Positions 16,013-25,217 of a stretch of DNA of 64,000 nt are shown piece after piece. The notes under the pieces were generated by a model, which was given only the letters and a program-made list of their open reading frames with translations, had not been told where the DNA came from and did no database searches. Within the stretch, counting starts at the first letter, position 1; every line of letters begins with the position of its first letter. Source of the stretch: Planctomycetota bacterium (GTDB lineage: Bacteria; Planctomycetota; UBA1135; GCA-002686595); NCBI GenBank assembly GCA_012959525.1, contig DUDB01000047.1, positions 198,779-262,778 on the forward strand. The letters run 5' to 3'. A program made the translations under genes and the position numbers.

Positions 16013-16938
16013 TGGTCCGAACCGACTACCGATCTGGGAGCCACAAGACGGCCGATCCAGATACCCACCTCGTAGAGGATCGCGATGGGGACGGCCATCA
16101 TCATCTGGGTGTAGGGGTCGGGAGGAGTGATGAGCGCGGCCAGAAACAAGGAGCCGACGATCATGTGCGGCCGAAACTTGGCGAAGGTCGCAGGCGCCAC
16201 TATGTCGATTTTGGCCAGGGCCATCATGACCACGGGCAGCTGGAACACACAGCCCAGAGCCAGAGTCAGGGTCACGAAGAAGGACCAGTAGTTACCGACA
16301 CTCTCAAAGTACTGAATCTGCGTCAGGGTCATACGCGCCAGGAAGTACAGGGCGTTCGGCACCATGACGAAGTAGCCGAACAGCACGCCGCCCAGGAACA
16401 GCGACGTCGAAAATGGGAAGTAGCGATACACCACTCCGCGCTCTTGCCGATAGAGGCCCGCTGCAACAAACATCCATGCCTGCCACAGGACCACGGGACC
16501 GGCCAGAAACAAACTGACGAAGAGGCACATCTTCAGGATGAAGATGAAACCGTGCGAGGCCGCATCCCCCTTCATCCGGTCGGGTACGCGCAGGTCGGTT
16601 CGAAGGGTCTTCACTTCGGGATAGCCCGCCACCGCGTACCACTCACGCCACTCCTCTGCGCCCAGGGTCGCAACCGGATCATCCTCGGCTTCAGCCAGAG
16701 CGATAGCCTCAGTCGCCTGCTGATCCAGGTCTGCGTTCAGTCGATCGGCGGCAATGGCATAAGGTTCAAACACCAGGTCCGTCAGGGGCACCCGGTAGGC
16801 CCAACAGGCGCAGAAGGCCACCGCCACGGCGATGGCGGAGCGGAACAACCGCAGACGCAGCTCCTCAAGGTGCTCCCCGAGGGTCATGCGGCGATCATCC
16901 TCGTCGCTCTCGATCTTCTCGGTAACGTGCTCGACCAT
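16009..16938 (-). CDS. tatC: Sec-independent protein translocase TatC, with enlarged first periplasmic loop
   Basis: The core subunit of twin-arginine export, which receives folded substrates with RR signal peptides. The N-terminal signature MTLGEHLEELRLRLF precedes TM1, and the segments GPVVLWQAWMFVAAGLYRQER and FGYFVMVPNALYFL are typical of TatC TM2-TM4. At 309 residues it is longer than the usual 240-260. The extra length lies between TM1 and TM2 (about residues 60-135), an acidic periplasmic loop containing AIALAEAEDDPVATLGAEEW. No tatA is seen next to it. It is the first gene of the tatC-cinA pair, downstream of a strong terminator. Confidence 0.94.
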   Translation of the reverse strand: MVEHVTEKIESDEDDRRMTLGEHLEELRLRLFRSAIAVAVAFCACWAYRVPLTDLVFEPYAIAADRLNADLDQQATEAIALAEAEDDPVATLGAEEWREWYAVAGYPEVKTLRTDLRVPDRMKGDAASHGFIFILKMCLFVSLFLAGPVVLWQAWMFVAAGLYRQERGVVYRYFPFSTSLFLGGVLFGYFVMVPNALYFLARMTLTQIQYFESVGNYWSFFVTLTLALGCVFQLPVVMMALAKIDIVAPATFAKFRPHMIVGSLFLAALITPPDPYTQMMMAVPIAILYEVGIWIGRLVAPRSVVGSDQ

Positions 16939-16994
16939 GTTGGGGTGACGAACAGGGCTACGGGGCAGCCGCGGCTCGTGGGGCCAGACCTATC

Positions 16995-17030
16995 AAAAAA
17001 GGAGGGGCGAGCCCAATGGCCCGCCCCTCC
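16995..17030 (-). terminator. intrinsic terminator of the coiled-coil gene
   Basis: On the minus strand GGAGGGGCG pairs with CGCCCCTCC and is followed by T6. It lies about 60 bp after the stop of the coiled-coil gene and before tatC. It is the clearest Rho-independent terminator in the window. Confidence 0.88.
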
Positions 17031-17088
17031 AGAATACCTTGTGGCACCTTGGACTCAGCATCCAAAGAGCCTTGAGTGCGGCTGAGCG

Positions 17089-18345
17089 CTACTTCTTGAA
17101 GTACTGCCTCAGATCGTTGATCGAGATGGTGTACACGCCTTGGGCTTGCGCGTCCTGGTACTCACCCAACTCTGAAGCCTGGATGGGCTCCTCGCTGGGC
17201 TCCCCATCGGCGTCCACAAAGACCGGACCGCCCACGATCAGGTAGTTGGTGGTCAGGTCGAGCTTGTCTTGGATGGTGATCCCGACGCTCTCGAGCAGAG
17301 CACGCACCTCAGCACCGTTGTAGGTACCCGAGAAGCGACCCACGAGCACCGCGTAGCGGTCGCCATTGGGATCGAAGACCGGGTTGTAGATCTTGTCGCG
17401 TGCCCCGATGGGGTCGTAGCGATCCGCTTCGTCGAAGATGCGCACGAGGGAGCGATGCTCCTCAACGTCCGTGACCTCCGCCCAGCCCTTGGTCTGGCCT
17501 TGAATGGCAGGATTCGGATTGCCCGTGCGGACCTCGAAGACCATGCCACGGCTGACGCGATCCGCAGCACCGCGGTTGATCCAGCCGGTCATCAGCCCGC
17601 GAGAGACGGCGAGCATTTCACCATCGGGGCCCGCGGTTTCCTTCAGGATCTTGAGCTGTCGGTTGAGAGACGCCTGGCGGGTCGTCGCTGCGGACGCATC
17701 GCGCTGGGCCTGAGCCTGCAGGTCATCGATGGATCCTTTCTCGGTGACCAGGTCGCTGTTGAGCTGGTTAACGGTGGAGCGCAACTGGGCGACGTCATTC
17801 TCAAGACGAGTCTTCTCGTCCCCAGACTGCTGCTCAAGGTCCGAATAATCCTGGGCGGCCTTGTTGATCTTGCCTTGCAACTCGGAGGAGATGTTCTGGT
17901 TGGCCTGCTGAGCCGCTGAGAGCCGTCCCTCCGTATTGGCGAGCTGAGTCTTCAGGTTAGATACCTCCGTGTCCTTCTGACGGAGTGCATCAATCACCGG
18001 CTGAATGGCCTTCTCGTAGTCCTGTACGGACTCGGGCATGTCAACCACCGCCCTCAGGCTGCTCAGACCATCGGCCGCCGTGGTGACGTCACTGGCCGAA
18101 CCCAAGATCTCTCGGTTGTAGAAACCGAGGACCTTGGATACGTCGCGGGCCAGGTCGTATTCCACGCTGGCGCTTGCCTCGGCGGTTGCCGCTTTACCGT
18201 CCGCGATGACCGCTCGATCCTGAGCAATCACGGCCTCCTGGTTGGCCACATAAGCAAAGCCGAGAGAAACGAAGAACAGGACGATCACGACGATCATCCA
18301 GGCTGCGGAGACGCGGGCAGCACCGCGCTGCGAACGCTTGTTCAT
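17089..18345 (-). CDS. membrane-anchored coiled-coil protein with a BRCT-like C-terminal domain
   Basis: 418 residues from ATG 18345, chosen because MNKRSQRG leads directly into a membrane helix at residues 14-33; an upstream GTG-type start would add a non-conserved Pro/Arg-rich stretch. After the helix comes a long coiled coil (about 35-245), then a beta-rich middle (GLMTGWINRGAADRVSRGMVFEV) and a C-terminal segment resembling a BRCT fold (YAVLVGRFSGTYNG, EVRALLESVGITI, NYLIVGG, YTISINDLRQYF). The topology suggests an N-in anchor with an extracytoplasmic body. The BRCT resemblance is my inference, since an extracytoplasmic BRCT would be odd. A partial second copy lies at 63795-64000. Confidence 0.8.
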   Translation of the reverse strand: MNKRSQRGAARVSAAWMIVVIVLFFVSLGFAYVANQEAVIAQDRAVIADGKAATAEASASVEYDLARDVSKVLGFYNREILGSASDVTTAADGLSSLRAVVDMPESVQDYEKAIQPVIDALRQKDTEVSNLKTQLANTEGRLSAAQQANQNISSELQGKINKAAQDYSDLEQQSGDEKTRLENDVAQLRSTVNQLNSDLVTEKGSIDDLQAQAQRDASAATTRQASLNRQLKILKETAGPDGEMLAVSRGLMTGWINRGAADRVSRGMVFEVRTGNPNPAIQGQTKGWAEVTDVEEHRSLVRIFDEADRYDPIGARDKIYNPVFDPNGDRYAVLVGRFSGTYNGAEVRALLESVGITIQDKLDLTTNYLIVGGPVFVDADGEPSEEPIQASELGEYQDAQAQGVYTISINDLRQYFKK

Positions 18346-18802
18346 GCGGGCAGGTCCTGATAGGGGTCCCTGGCGGTCCCGAGGGGGGCGCGTGAGGACG
18401 AAGCCGGGGGGGGAGTAAATTGGATGCACGGAAACCACTGGGAAGCGGACCATCGGGCCGGGGGACGACTCGACACGGGCAGGAAGCCCATTCCGGGGCC
18501 ATCTTGATACCCGAAGGCGCCTTCCACGGCAAGTCGAAAGCCCCTTCTCGGGTGCCACCTTGACCCATCCTGGCCCGTATCGACCCTAGGACCTCGCCCA
18601 CAAGAAGGAGTCAAGGACCCGAAGCGGGTCCAGAGACAGTTCAATATGTGGGGGTGGATTTGCATGGGAGGGTGTCTCTCGGACGGGTCCCTGGTTCCAG
18701 GGGCCCCCAACTGCGAGAATCGACCAAGCGCTCCTCCGCCAGCCGGGGCTTGCCGGGCCTACCCCCAGCATCCGCCCGGGTTTCCTCCCCCACACCATCT
18801 AT
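18346..18802. other. long intergenic region between the coiled-coil gene and coaE
   Basis: 457 bp between divergent genes, without a convincing gene. The only structure I see is a 7-bp hairpin GGACCCG-AAG-CGGGTCC at 18615-18631. No SD precedes coaE, and no TANNNT lies 6-7 nt before its ATG. Confidence 0.5.
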
Positions 18803-19444
18803 ATGCCCAGCACCACCGCATCCTCCAGGGCCACCGAGCCTCTGATCCTGGGAATCCTGGGGGGTGTAGCCGCCGGCAAGACACGGGTCGGGATGCGCCT
18901 CGCGGGGCCCGGAGGGTGCCTGATCCAGGCCGACGTCATGGCCCGGGAGGCCCTGGAGCTGCCCCAGCTGGTCCCCATGCTGACGCAGGCCTTCGGCCCC
19001 GATGTCCTGGATGGAGACGGAAAGGTGCGCCGGGAGATCATCGCCAAGCAGGTCTTTTCCGATCCCGGACTCCGGGAGACGCTAGAGGGCTGGATCCATC
19101 CGCGGGTTCGTGCGAGGATTGGGCTAGCCCTGATCGAGGCGCAGACCGCTGGCGCCGAGCCCATCGTGCTCGACGTTCCCCTGCTTCTCGAAAACGACAG
19201 TGAGCATGGGCTCGCCAGTCGCTGCAGGTATCTCGTCTTCGTGGACTCTCCGGCGGCCCTGCGCCAGGAGCGTGCCACCCAGCAGCGCGGATGGCCCGCC
19301 GACGAAGTCTCCCGACGCGAGGCCACCCAGATCCCCCTCTCTCACAAGCGCGAACGCGCAGACTTCGTGGTCGCCAACGACGGCAGCGACCATGACTTGA
19401 ACAACGCCGTCGATCAACTGCGGGCCCAGCTGGGCCTGACCTGA
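18803..19444 (+). CDS. coaE: dephospho-CoA kinase
   Basis: The last step of CoA synthesis: phosphorylation of dephospho-CoA at the ribose 3'-hydroxyl. The P-loop GGVAAGKT lies at residues 20-27 with the following R-x-G-M-R-L substrate segment. D-V-P-L-L-L-E-N-D (about residue 127-135) and WIHPRVR are typical of the family. 213 residues is normal. There is no SD at the ATG. It is cotranscribed with rho, 14 bp downstream. Confidence 0.93.
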   Translation: MPSTTASSRATEPLILGILGGVAAGKTRVGMRLAGPGGCLIQADVMAREALELPQLVPMLTQAFGPDVLDGDGKVRREIIAKQVFSDPGLRETLEGWIHPRVRARIGLALIEAQTAGAEPIVLDVPLLLENDSEHGLASRCRYLVFVDSPAALRQERATQQRGWPADEVSRREATQIPLSHKRERADFVVANDGSDHDLNNAVDQLRAQLGLT

Positions 19445-19458
19445 CCCCCTATCGGCCC

Positions 19459-20910
19459 ATGGCCCAGACCAAGACCAAACGCCCCTACAAGCCCAAGGCC
19501 CACGGCCACTCCTACCAGAAGCCCATGCCCAACAAGCCGGGTGGAGTCTTCATCGACTTCCACGCCCTGCCCGCCAGCCTGAGCGAGGACGAGTACAAGG
19601 AGTTGGTGAAAGGTCTGCCCAAGGCCAAGGGTCGCGGCAAGCCGAGCCCCGTGGAGCACACGGTCCTCTTGGCCACCAAGCTGAACGAGATGCACGAAGT
19701 GGCCGAGAAGGAGGGCGTGGCCGATTTCGTCGGCCGCACCCGCCGGGACGCCATCTGGGAGATCACCACCCATCGCCTGAACTCCCGCATCCCGGTGATT
19801 GTCGAGGGGGTGCTGGACGAGCACGGCAAGGGGCACTACTTCCTACGCACCCACTCACGGGACTACATCCCCGCCGAAGAGGACGTCTTCGTGCCGCAGG
19901 AGCTGCGCGAGCGATATGGCCTTGTTCAGGGCATGACCGTGCGCGGTCCCCTGCGGGCCGTGCGCGAGGGTGAAAAATACCTGTGCCTGCACGACGTGGA
20001 GCAGATCGACGAGGCCGACCCCGAAGAGCTCAACGGCCGGACCCCTTTCAAGGAACTCGTGCCGCTCTACCCCGAGGAACGCATCATCCTCGAGGGGGCC
20101 CCCGAGAATCCCCTCGAGATGCGCATCGTGGACCTCATCACGCCGCTGGGCCGAGGCCAGCGGGGCCTGATCGTGGCGCCCCCGCGCACGGGCAAGACCG
20201 TGCTGCTGAAGATGCTGGCCCAGTCGGTGATGGCCAACGCACCCGACGCGCACCTGATCATCCTGCTGGTGGATGAACGCCCCGAGGAGGTCACCGACTT
20301 CGAGCGCAGCGTGACGGGCAAGAACGTGGAGGTGGTGAGTTCCACCTTCGACGAGCCCGCGACGCGCCACATCCAGGTGGCCGAGCGGGTGATCGAGCGC
20401 GCCAAGAACATGGTCGAGGCCGGTGCCGACGTGATCATCCTGCTCGATTCCATCACGCGCCTCGCGCGCTCCTGCAACGTCGAGGCGCCCAGCAACGGCA
20501 AGCTCCTCTCGGGCGGCCTGGAAGCCACGGCCCTGCAGTTCCCCAAGCGCTTCTTCGGTGCCGCGCGCAACATGGAGGACGGCGGCTCCTTGACGATCCT
20601 GGGCACGGCCCTGATCGAGACCGGGTCCAAGATGGACGAGGTCATCTTTGAAGAGTTCAAGGGCACGGGCAACATGGAGATCGTGCTCGACCGGCGTATC
20701 TCCGACCGACGCATCTTCCCCGCCATCGACATCAACCGCTCGGGCACGCGCAAGGAAGAGCTGCTCTTCACGCCCGAGGAGATCGAGCGCATCTGGATGC
20801 TGCGCAAGGTGCTCAACGAGCTCGACCCGGTGGAGGCCATGGAGATGCTCATCCAGAAGATGCGCAAGACTAGCGTCAACGCCGAGTTCCTGATGACCAT
20901 CGGCAGCTGA
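19459..20910 (+). CDS. rho: transcription termination factor Rho
   Basis: The ATP-dependent RNA helicase that ends transcription at C-rich sites. The hexameric ATPase core is complete: Walker A APPRTGKT (240-247), the LLVDERPEEVTDFERSV segment, LLDSITRLARS, and the R-loop/Q-loop around LSGGLEATALQFPKRFFGAARN. The N-terminus is a basic tail of about 40 residues, followed by the S1-like RNA-binding segment. The gene has no SD (ATCGGCCCATG). It directly follows coaE with a 14-bp gap. Because many genes here lack intrinsic terminators, Rho is probably important in this organism. Confidence 0.97.
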   Translation: MAQTKTKRPYKPKAHGHSYQKPMPNKPGGVFIDFHALPASLSEDEYKELVKGLPKAKGRGKPSPVEHTVLLATKLNEMHEVAEKEGVADFVGRTRRDAIWEITTHRLNSRIPVIVEGVLDEHGKGHYFLRTHSRDYIPAEEDVFVPQELRERYGLVQGMTVRGPLRAVREGEKYLCLHDVEQIDEADPEELNGRTPFKELVPLYPEERIILEGAPENPLEMRIVDLITPLGRGQRGLIVAPPRTGKTVLLKMLAQSVMANAPDAHLIILLVDERPEEVTDFERSVTGKNVEVVSSTFDEPATRHIQVAERVIERAKNMVEAGADVIILLDSITRLARSCNVEAPSNGKLLSGGLEATALQFPKRFFGAARNMEDGGSLTILGTALIETGSKMDEVIFEEFKGTGNMEIVLDRRISDRRIFPAIDINRSGTRKEELLFTPEEIERIWMLRKVLNELDPVEAMEMLIQKMRKTSVNAEFLMTIGS

Positions 20911-20956
20911 TCCGGTCTCGGATCACGTCCACCTGAGTGCTAGGTTGACCCCCACG

Positions 20957-22237
20957 ATGCGACTGCTCTTGGGGATTGGACACTGGCGCCTGATCGGAGG
21001 ATCGGAGCGCTATGCGCTTGAGACCGCTCGGCAGTTGGCTGCCCGTGGCCACGAGGTCACCGTCCTGCACGGCACGGGCGAGGGCTATCCCGAGCCGGGC
21101 CTCGCCTTTGAGCTCTTCGAGCCCCTGGGCGAGCTGACGCCTGATGCCAGGGATCGGCGTCGATTGCGCGCACGCCTGAGCGAACTGCGCCCCGACCTGA
21201 TCTTCCAGCTGACCCCCTGCGCGTCCTGGGTGATCGAAGAGCAGCTACGGGCCGCACCCCTGGTGCGCTTCGTCCAGGACCACACCCTGTTCTGCCCGGG
21301 CCTGAACAAGATGCTCGTGGAGGGCCAGCCTTGTACGGAGCCCATGGGCATGGGCTGCCTGACCCGGCACTGGTTTGGGGAGAGTTGCCATGGACTCTCC
21401 GGGACGCACACGCGGGGCGACGTACTTGGTCCCACGAGCCGCCTGCGCGCCAAGCAGCGCGAGCTGCAGTTGTCGGCGCGTTCCCAACGACTGCTGGTGG
21501 GCTCGCGATACATGGCCGATGAGCTGATCGCCGTGGGCATGTCCGAAGAGCAGATCGCGATCCTGCCCTACTGCACCCAGGCCGGAACGGACGGGCAGGG
21601 CGCTGAGCATGCCGCCGACCTCCCGGAGGCAACGCGCGAGTTTCTGGCCGCTGGAGTCGAGCCCGTGCTCTTCACCCCCGCGCGTCTGACGCTCCCGGAC
21701 AAGGGTGTCGATTTCCTGCTGACCGCCCTGACCAAGGTGACGGGTTCCTTCCGAGCCATCATCTCCGGGTCCGGACCCGCAGCGGAGTGGCTGCAGCAGA
21801 AAGCCACAGACGAGGGACTGGGCGACCGCGTGCACTTCACGGGTTGGCTGAACGCCGGCCCGCTTGAGCACTTGTACACCCAGGCCGACCTGGTGATCTT
21901 TCCCTCCGTCTGGGACGAGCCCTTCGGCTTGGTGGGCATTGAAGCCATGGCCCACGGGGTGCCCGTCGTCGCCTTTGAAGTGGGCGGGGTCCGGGAGTGG
22001 CTGACCGAAGGAGTGGGAGGCTGGGGCGTTCCGCGCCGGGACGTGGACGCCATGGCCCGCGCCATCGACCACGCCCTGGCCGACCCCGACCTCCGCCGCG
22101 AGGTGGGCGAGGCCGGCCGGCAGCGGGTCGAACGCGACTTCCGCCCCCAGGGTTACTACGACCAGCTTGAGGCGCTCCTGCAGAACTGCGCCTCTGCGCC
22201 AGGCTCGGACATGGCCCCCGATCCGGCGCAAACCTAG
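20957..22237 (+). CDS. GT4-family glycosyltransferase
   Basis: 426 residues from ATG 20957, with a TTG at 20945 as an alternative start. The N-terminal half has GIGHWRLIGGSERYALETARQLAARGHEVTVLHG, the glycine-rich acceptor-side motif of GT-B glycosyltransferases. The C-terminal half has the retaining E-x7-E motif in DEPFGLVGIEAMAHGVPVVAF and VGGVREWL. It probably makes a lipid-linked or capsular polysaccharide; donor and acceptor cannot be told. TAGGTT lies 10 nt before the ATG, so the transcript may be nearly leaderless. The neighbouring genes do not suggest a polysaccharide locus. Confidence 0.88.
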   Translation: MRLLLGIGHWRLIGGSERYALETARQLAARGHEVTVLHGTGEGYPEPGLAFELFEPLGELTPDARDRRRLRARLSELRPDLIFQLTPCASWVIEEQLRAAPLVRFVQDHTLFCPGLNKMLVEGQPCTEPMGMGCLTRHWFGESCHGLSGTHTRGDVLGPTSRLRAKQRELQLSARSQRLLVGSRYMADELIAVGMSEEQIAILPYCTQAGTDGQGAEHAADLPEATREFLAAGVEPVLFTPARLTLPDKGVDFLLTALTKVTGSFRAIISGSGPAAEWLQQKATDEGLGDRVHFTGWLNAGPLEHLYTQADLVIFPSVWDEPFGLVGIEAMAHGVPVVAFEVGGVREWLTEGVGGWGVPRRDVDAMARAIDHALADPDLRREVGEAGRQRVERDFRPQGYYDQLEALLQNCASAPGSDMAPDPAQT

Positions 22238-22334
22238 CGTTGACCTCCCAGCCCTGCATCGCATCGCCTCGGTGCAGCCCCCTCTCCGCCCACACCCAAA
22301 GAAAGTGTGTGCGTGCAGCGAATCCCACAGACCC

Positions 22335-22346
22335 TAGACTGCCCCC
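22335..22346 (+). promoter_or_regulatory. leaderless promoter: TAGACT-N6-GTG
   Basis: TAGACT at 22335-22340, then GCCCCC, then the GTG start. The expected RNA start is at or next to the start codon. Confidence 0.6.
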
Positions 22347-22838
22347 GTGGACCCCGCCCGCATCTTGCCCCTCTGGCAGCGACTGTCCGGCATACCCGGT
22401 GGCCGCTGGATCTTCTCGCGCCTGATCGGATTCGGCGTGCCCTACTCGGGATCGATCGGTGCGAACGTGGTTGAGCTCGAACCGGGGCACGCTGTTCTCG
22501 ACCTGCCCGACCGACGCAAGGTGCGCAATCACCTGCGTAGCGTGCACGCCATCGCCCTTTGCAACCTGGGTGAATTGTCGAGCGGTCTGGCGATGCTGGC
22601 TGGACTCCCCCCCCACCTGCGCGGCATCGTCACCAAGATCGAGACCTCTTACTTGAAGAAGGCGCGCGGCACCCTGCGGGCCACCTGCACCTGTCCGGAC
22701 TTCGAAGGGATGCTTGCCTCCGAAGAGGACCAGACCGTGCAAGTGCAGGCACTTCTGTGCGACACCACCGGCGAGCAGGTGGCCGTCACCACCGTGCACT
22801 GGCTCATCGGCCAGCGACCCGAGAAGGCCAATCGATGA
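22347..22838 (+). CDS. DUF4442-type hotdog-fold protein (thioesterase-like)
   Basis: 163 residues, from a GTG start that follows a leaderless-type promoter. The sequence fits the hotdog fold of PaaI-like acyl-CoA thioesterases: DLPDRRKVRNHLRSVHAIALCNLGELSSG, where RNHLxSVHxxAL is the strand/helix turn typical of DUF4442, and EDQTVQVQALLCDTTGEQVAVTTVHW as the long strands. The acyl substrate is unknown. It overlaps the nitronate monooxygenase gene by 4 nt (ATGA), so the two are made together. A thioesterase with an oxidase of nitronates suggests detoxification of an acyl or nitro compound, but that is guesswork. Confidence 0.82.
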   Translation: MDPARILPLWQRLSGIPGGRWIFSRLIGFGVPYSGSIGANVVELEPGHAVLDLPDRRKVRNHLRSVHAIALCNLGELSSGLAMLAGLPPHLRGIVTKIETSYLKKARGTLRATCTCPDFEGMLASEEDQTVQVQALLCDTTGEQVAVTTVHWLIGQRPEKANR

Positions 22839-23836
22839 CCGCGACGGATCCTCCCCCCATCAAGACGGCCTTCACGCTCCAGGCGGGCATCGAATATCCG
22901 ATCATCTGTGGGGCCATGTACCCCTGCAGCAATCCGGAGCTGGTGGCGGCAGCCAGCGAGGCGGGAGGCATAGGCATCGTCCAGCCGATCTCCCTGACCT
23001 ACGTGCACGGCCGGAAATTCCGGGCGGGGCTGCAGGAGATCAAGGCACTCACGGACAAACCCATAGGCCTCAACGCCATCGTCGAGAAATCGGTCAAGCG
23101 CTACGAGGATCGCATGCGCGAGTGGATCGACATCTCCCTGGAAGAAGGGGTGCGGTTCTTCGTGACGGCTCTCGGCAATCCCCGCTGGGTCGTGGACGCG
23201 GTACACGCTTGCGGAGGGATCGTGTACCACGACGTCACCGAGAGGCGCTGGGCCGAGAAGGCCCTGCAAGAGGGGGTGGACGGCCTGATCTGCGTCAACC
23301 GCAGGGCGGGTGGGCATGCGGGAAATCGCAGCCCCGAGGAGTTGCATGAGGAGCTGGCAGACCTGGGGGTCCCTCTCGTCCTCGCCGGGGGCGTCGGCGA
23401 TGGGACCCAGTTCAAGGCCGCGCTGGACATCGGCTACGACGGCGTCCAGATGGGGACGCGCTTCATCGCCACGTCCGAATGCGAGGTCCACGCCGACTAC
23501 CACCAGGCCATCATCGAAGCCGAGGAGGAGGACATCGTGCTCACCGACAAGCTCTCGGGGGTGCCCTGCTCCGTGATCAAGACACCTCTCGTCGAGCGTC
23601 TCGGAACCAGCGCAGGCCCGCTCGCGAGTCGGCTCCTGCGGCACCCACGCACCAAGCACTGGATGCGCACCTTCTACACGCTGCGCTCCTTGCGCCAGCT
23701 GAAGCGCTCGTCCCAGCGCGGACTCTCCTACCGGGACGTGTTCCAGGCGGGCAAAAGCGCCGGGTCCATCCATCGGGTGGAGCCCGTGGGAGAGGTCGTG
23801 AGGCGGTTTATGCGCACCGCCCAGGGGTTGGAATAG
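22835..23836 (+). CDS. nitronate monooxygenase (2-nitropropane dioxygenase family)
   Basis: An FMN TIM-barrel enzyme that oxidises alkyl nitronates. Conserved strings: IICGAMYPCSNPELVAAASEAGGIG at the N-terminus, the flavin-phosphate segment RRAGGHAG, and the classical VLAGGVGDGTQFKAALDIG followed by YDGVQMGTRFIATSEC. The start is the ATG at 22835 that overlaps the DUF4442 stop. The C-terminal 80 residues are basic (SLRQLKRSSQRGLSYRDVFQ). It could equally be an enoyl-reductase-type member (FabK-like); I did not see the FabK-specific NADH features. Confidence 0.85.
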   Translation: MTATDPPPIKTAFTLQAGIEYPIICGAMYPCSNPELVAAASEAGGIGIVQPISLTYVHGRKFRAGLQEIKALTDKPIGLNAIVEKSVKRYEDRMREWIDISLEEGVRFFVTALGNPRWVVDAVHACGGIVYHDVTERRWAEKALQEGVDGLICVNRRAGGHAGNRSPEELHEELADLGVPLVLAGGVGDGTQFKAALDIGYDGVQMGTRFIATSECEVHADYHQAIIEAEEEDIVLTDKLSGVPCSVIKTPLVERLGTSAGPLASRLLRHPRTKHWMRTFYTLRSLRQLKRSSQRGLSYRDVFQAGKSAGSIHRVEPVGEVVRRFMRTAQGLE

Positions 23837-23915
23837 GCCCGCCGCCCCGTCCCGGGTGTGGCAGTGGTAAAGTTGGGCTCAGGCCCCGTCCCCCTGCCCC
23901 CTAGCCCCTCAAGAC

Positions 23916-25208
23916 ATGCTCCTGCGCCTTATTCCCTGCTTGACTCTCGCACTCCCCGCCGCGGCCCAGGACTTCGACTTCGTCATCGATCAGGCCCAGA
24001 GTTCGTCGTCCGTGTACGCCGACCTGGAAACCGACCTGGCGGGTTCCGTGATTGGCGACTATGACGCAGCCACCAACCCTGGCGGCACACGCACGGTGAA
24101 CGGCCTGTTTGGGGGAAGTAGCAACGAGGTCGTCACCATGAACACGACCATCGACAATCTGGCCAACTTCTCCGGCGCATCCTCCGGCGTGTTCAGCATG
24201 AACATGGACCAGGGTGCCCTCACCATGAGCCTCTCGGGGACCAACGTCGACCTGTTGGGCGGTTCGAGCGGAACGGTATCGGTGGACGTCACACTCCTGT
24301 TCAACACGTTCCGTACGTACAACCCCGACTCTCTGTACGTGGGCGGCATTCCGATCACGATTCCTCTGGGGAACATCAACGTGACAGAGGCCACGGTGGT
24401 TCAGACCGGCGCGAGCATGGGTGGCACGCTCATGCCGGGAAGCGGAGCAAGCGACTACGACTTCGCAGCGGTTGTCCCGGTGCTCATGACCCTGACCGCA
24501 GACTTCAACGGCACCGCCGTCGCTATTCCCCCCCTCGACGTGATGATGCCCGTGACAGGCGTCGTCACCCTGACGGGCACCGGCGCAACCGCCTCTGCGG
24601 GGTTCCAGTTCTCCAACCAGACGGCCACCAATGACCCCTTCCCCGGGTTCGCCCTCACGGACGTCCCCATAAGCATCCCCACGATCCTGCCCCCCGGGTT
24701 CATGGCGAACCTGCTGCTCACCGCGACCGTGGCGGCGATAGACTGGGATATGCAGGTCGACCTCAGTCTTGTGGCCGATGGCACACCCGGTGGCGGCAAC
24801 TGCAACGTCGTGTTCTGTGATACCGACCTCAACAACATTGGCGACGTGAGCCTGAGCACTTGCGACTGCTCGGGTGGCTCGATCACCCTCGACCTGAACA
24901 TGAGCTTCCCTGGCCAGTTCACCTACCCCCTCGTGGGACTGGGGACGACGGCAGTGAGTCCGACGGGGGTCTCTGAGCTTTGTCTCGCTGGCTCGACGAT
25001 TGGCCGTTACACCAAGGACGCGGGTGCCATCAGTTCGTCGGGGACCTACAGCATTGACCTTCTGAACGCGAATTCCGCCCCCGGCGGCGGCGTGCCCACG
25101 ATTGGTGGTGCACTGTGTAACGGCAACACCTGGCGCTTCCAGTACTGGCACCGCGACGGCATGAATCCTTCGCGGTTCTCGAAGGGAATCTCAGGGCTGA
25201 TCAACTGA
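23916..25208 (+). CDS. exported beta-rich protein with a Planctomycetota-type C-terminal domain
   Basis: 430 residues with a short signal peptide (MLLRLIPCLTLALPAAAQ, cleavage before DFD). The body is repetitive beta-structure rich in Thr, Gly, Asn and Ser. The C-terminus reads LCLAGSTIGRYTKDAG, an SGTYSIDLL segment and NTWRFQYWHRDG, ending in SRFSKGISGLI. I recall that combination as a recurrent domain in marine Planctomycetota (Poly30 group), with the form GDTWNFQAWHRDxxxxSNFS, so it supports the taxonomic call. Cys pairs VFCDTD and STCDCSG suggest disulfides. No enzyme motif was found. It is an outer-surface or secreted structural protein by inference. Confidence 0.82.
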   Translation: MLLRLIPCLTLALPAAAQDFDFVIDQAQSSSSVYADLETDLAGSVIGDYDAATNPGGTRTVNGLFGGSSNEVVTMNTTIDNLANFSGASSGVFSMNMDQGALTMSLSGTNVDLLGGSSGTVSVDVTLLFNTFRTYNPDSLYVGGIPITIPLGNINVTEATVVQTGASMGGTLMPGSGASDYDFAAVVPVLMTLTADFNGTAVAIPPLDVMMPVTGVVTLTGTGATASAGFQFSNQTATNDPFPGFALTDVPISIPTILPPGFMANLLLTATVAAIDWDMQVDLSLVADGTPGGGNCNVVFCDTDLNNIGDVSLSTCDCSGGSITLDLNMSFPGQFTYPLVGLGTTAVSPTGVSELCLAGSTIGRYTKDAGAISSSGTYSIDLLNANSAPGGGVPTIGGALCNGNTWRFQYWHRDGMNPSRFSKGISGLIN

Positions 25209-25217
25209 TCTTCACGT

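Noticed and set aside
18346..18802. A structured RNA (RNase P, SRP or tmRNA) in the long gap before coaE
   Set aside because: I looked for the conserved cores of these RNAs and saw none; only one 7-bp hairpin stands out.
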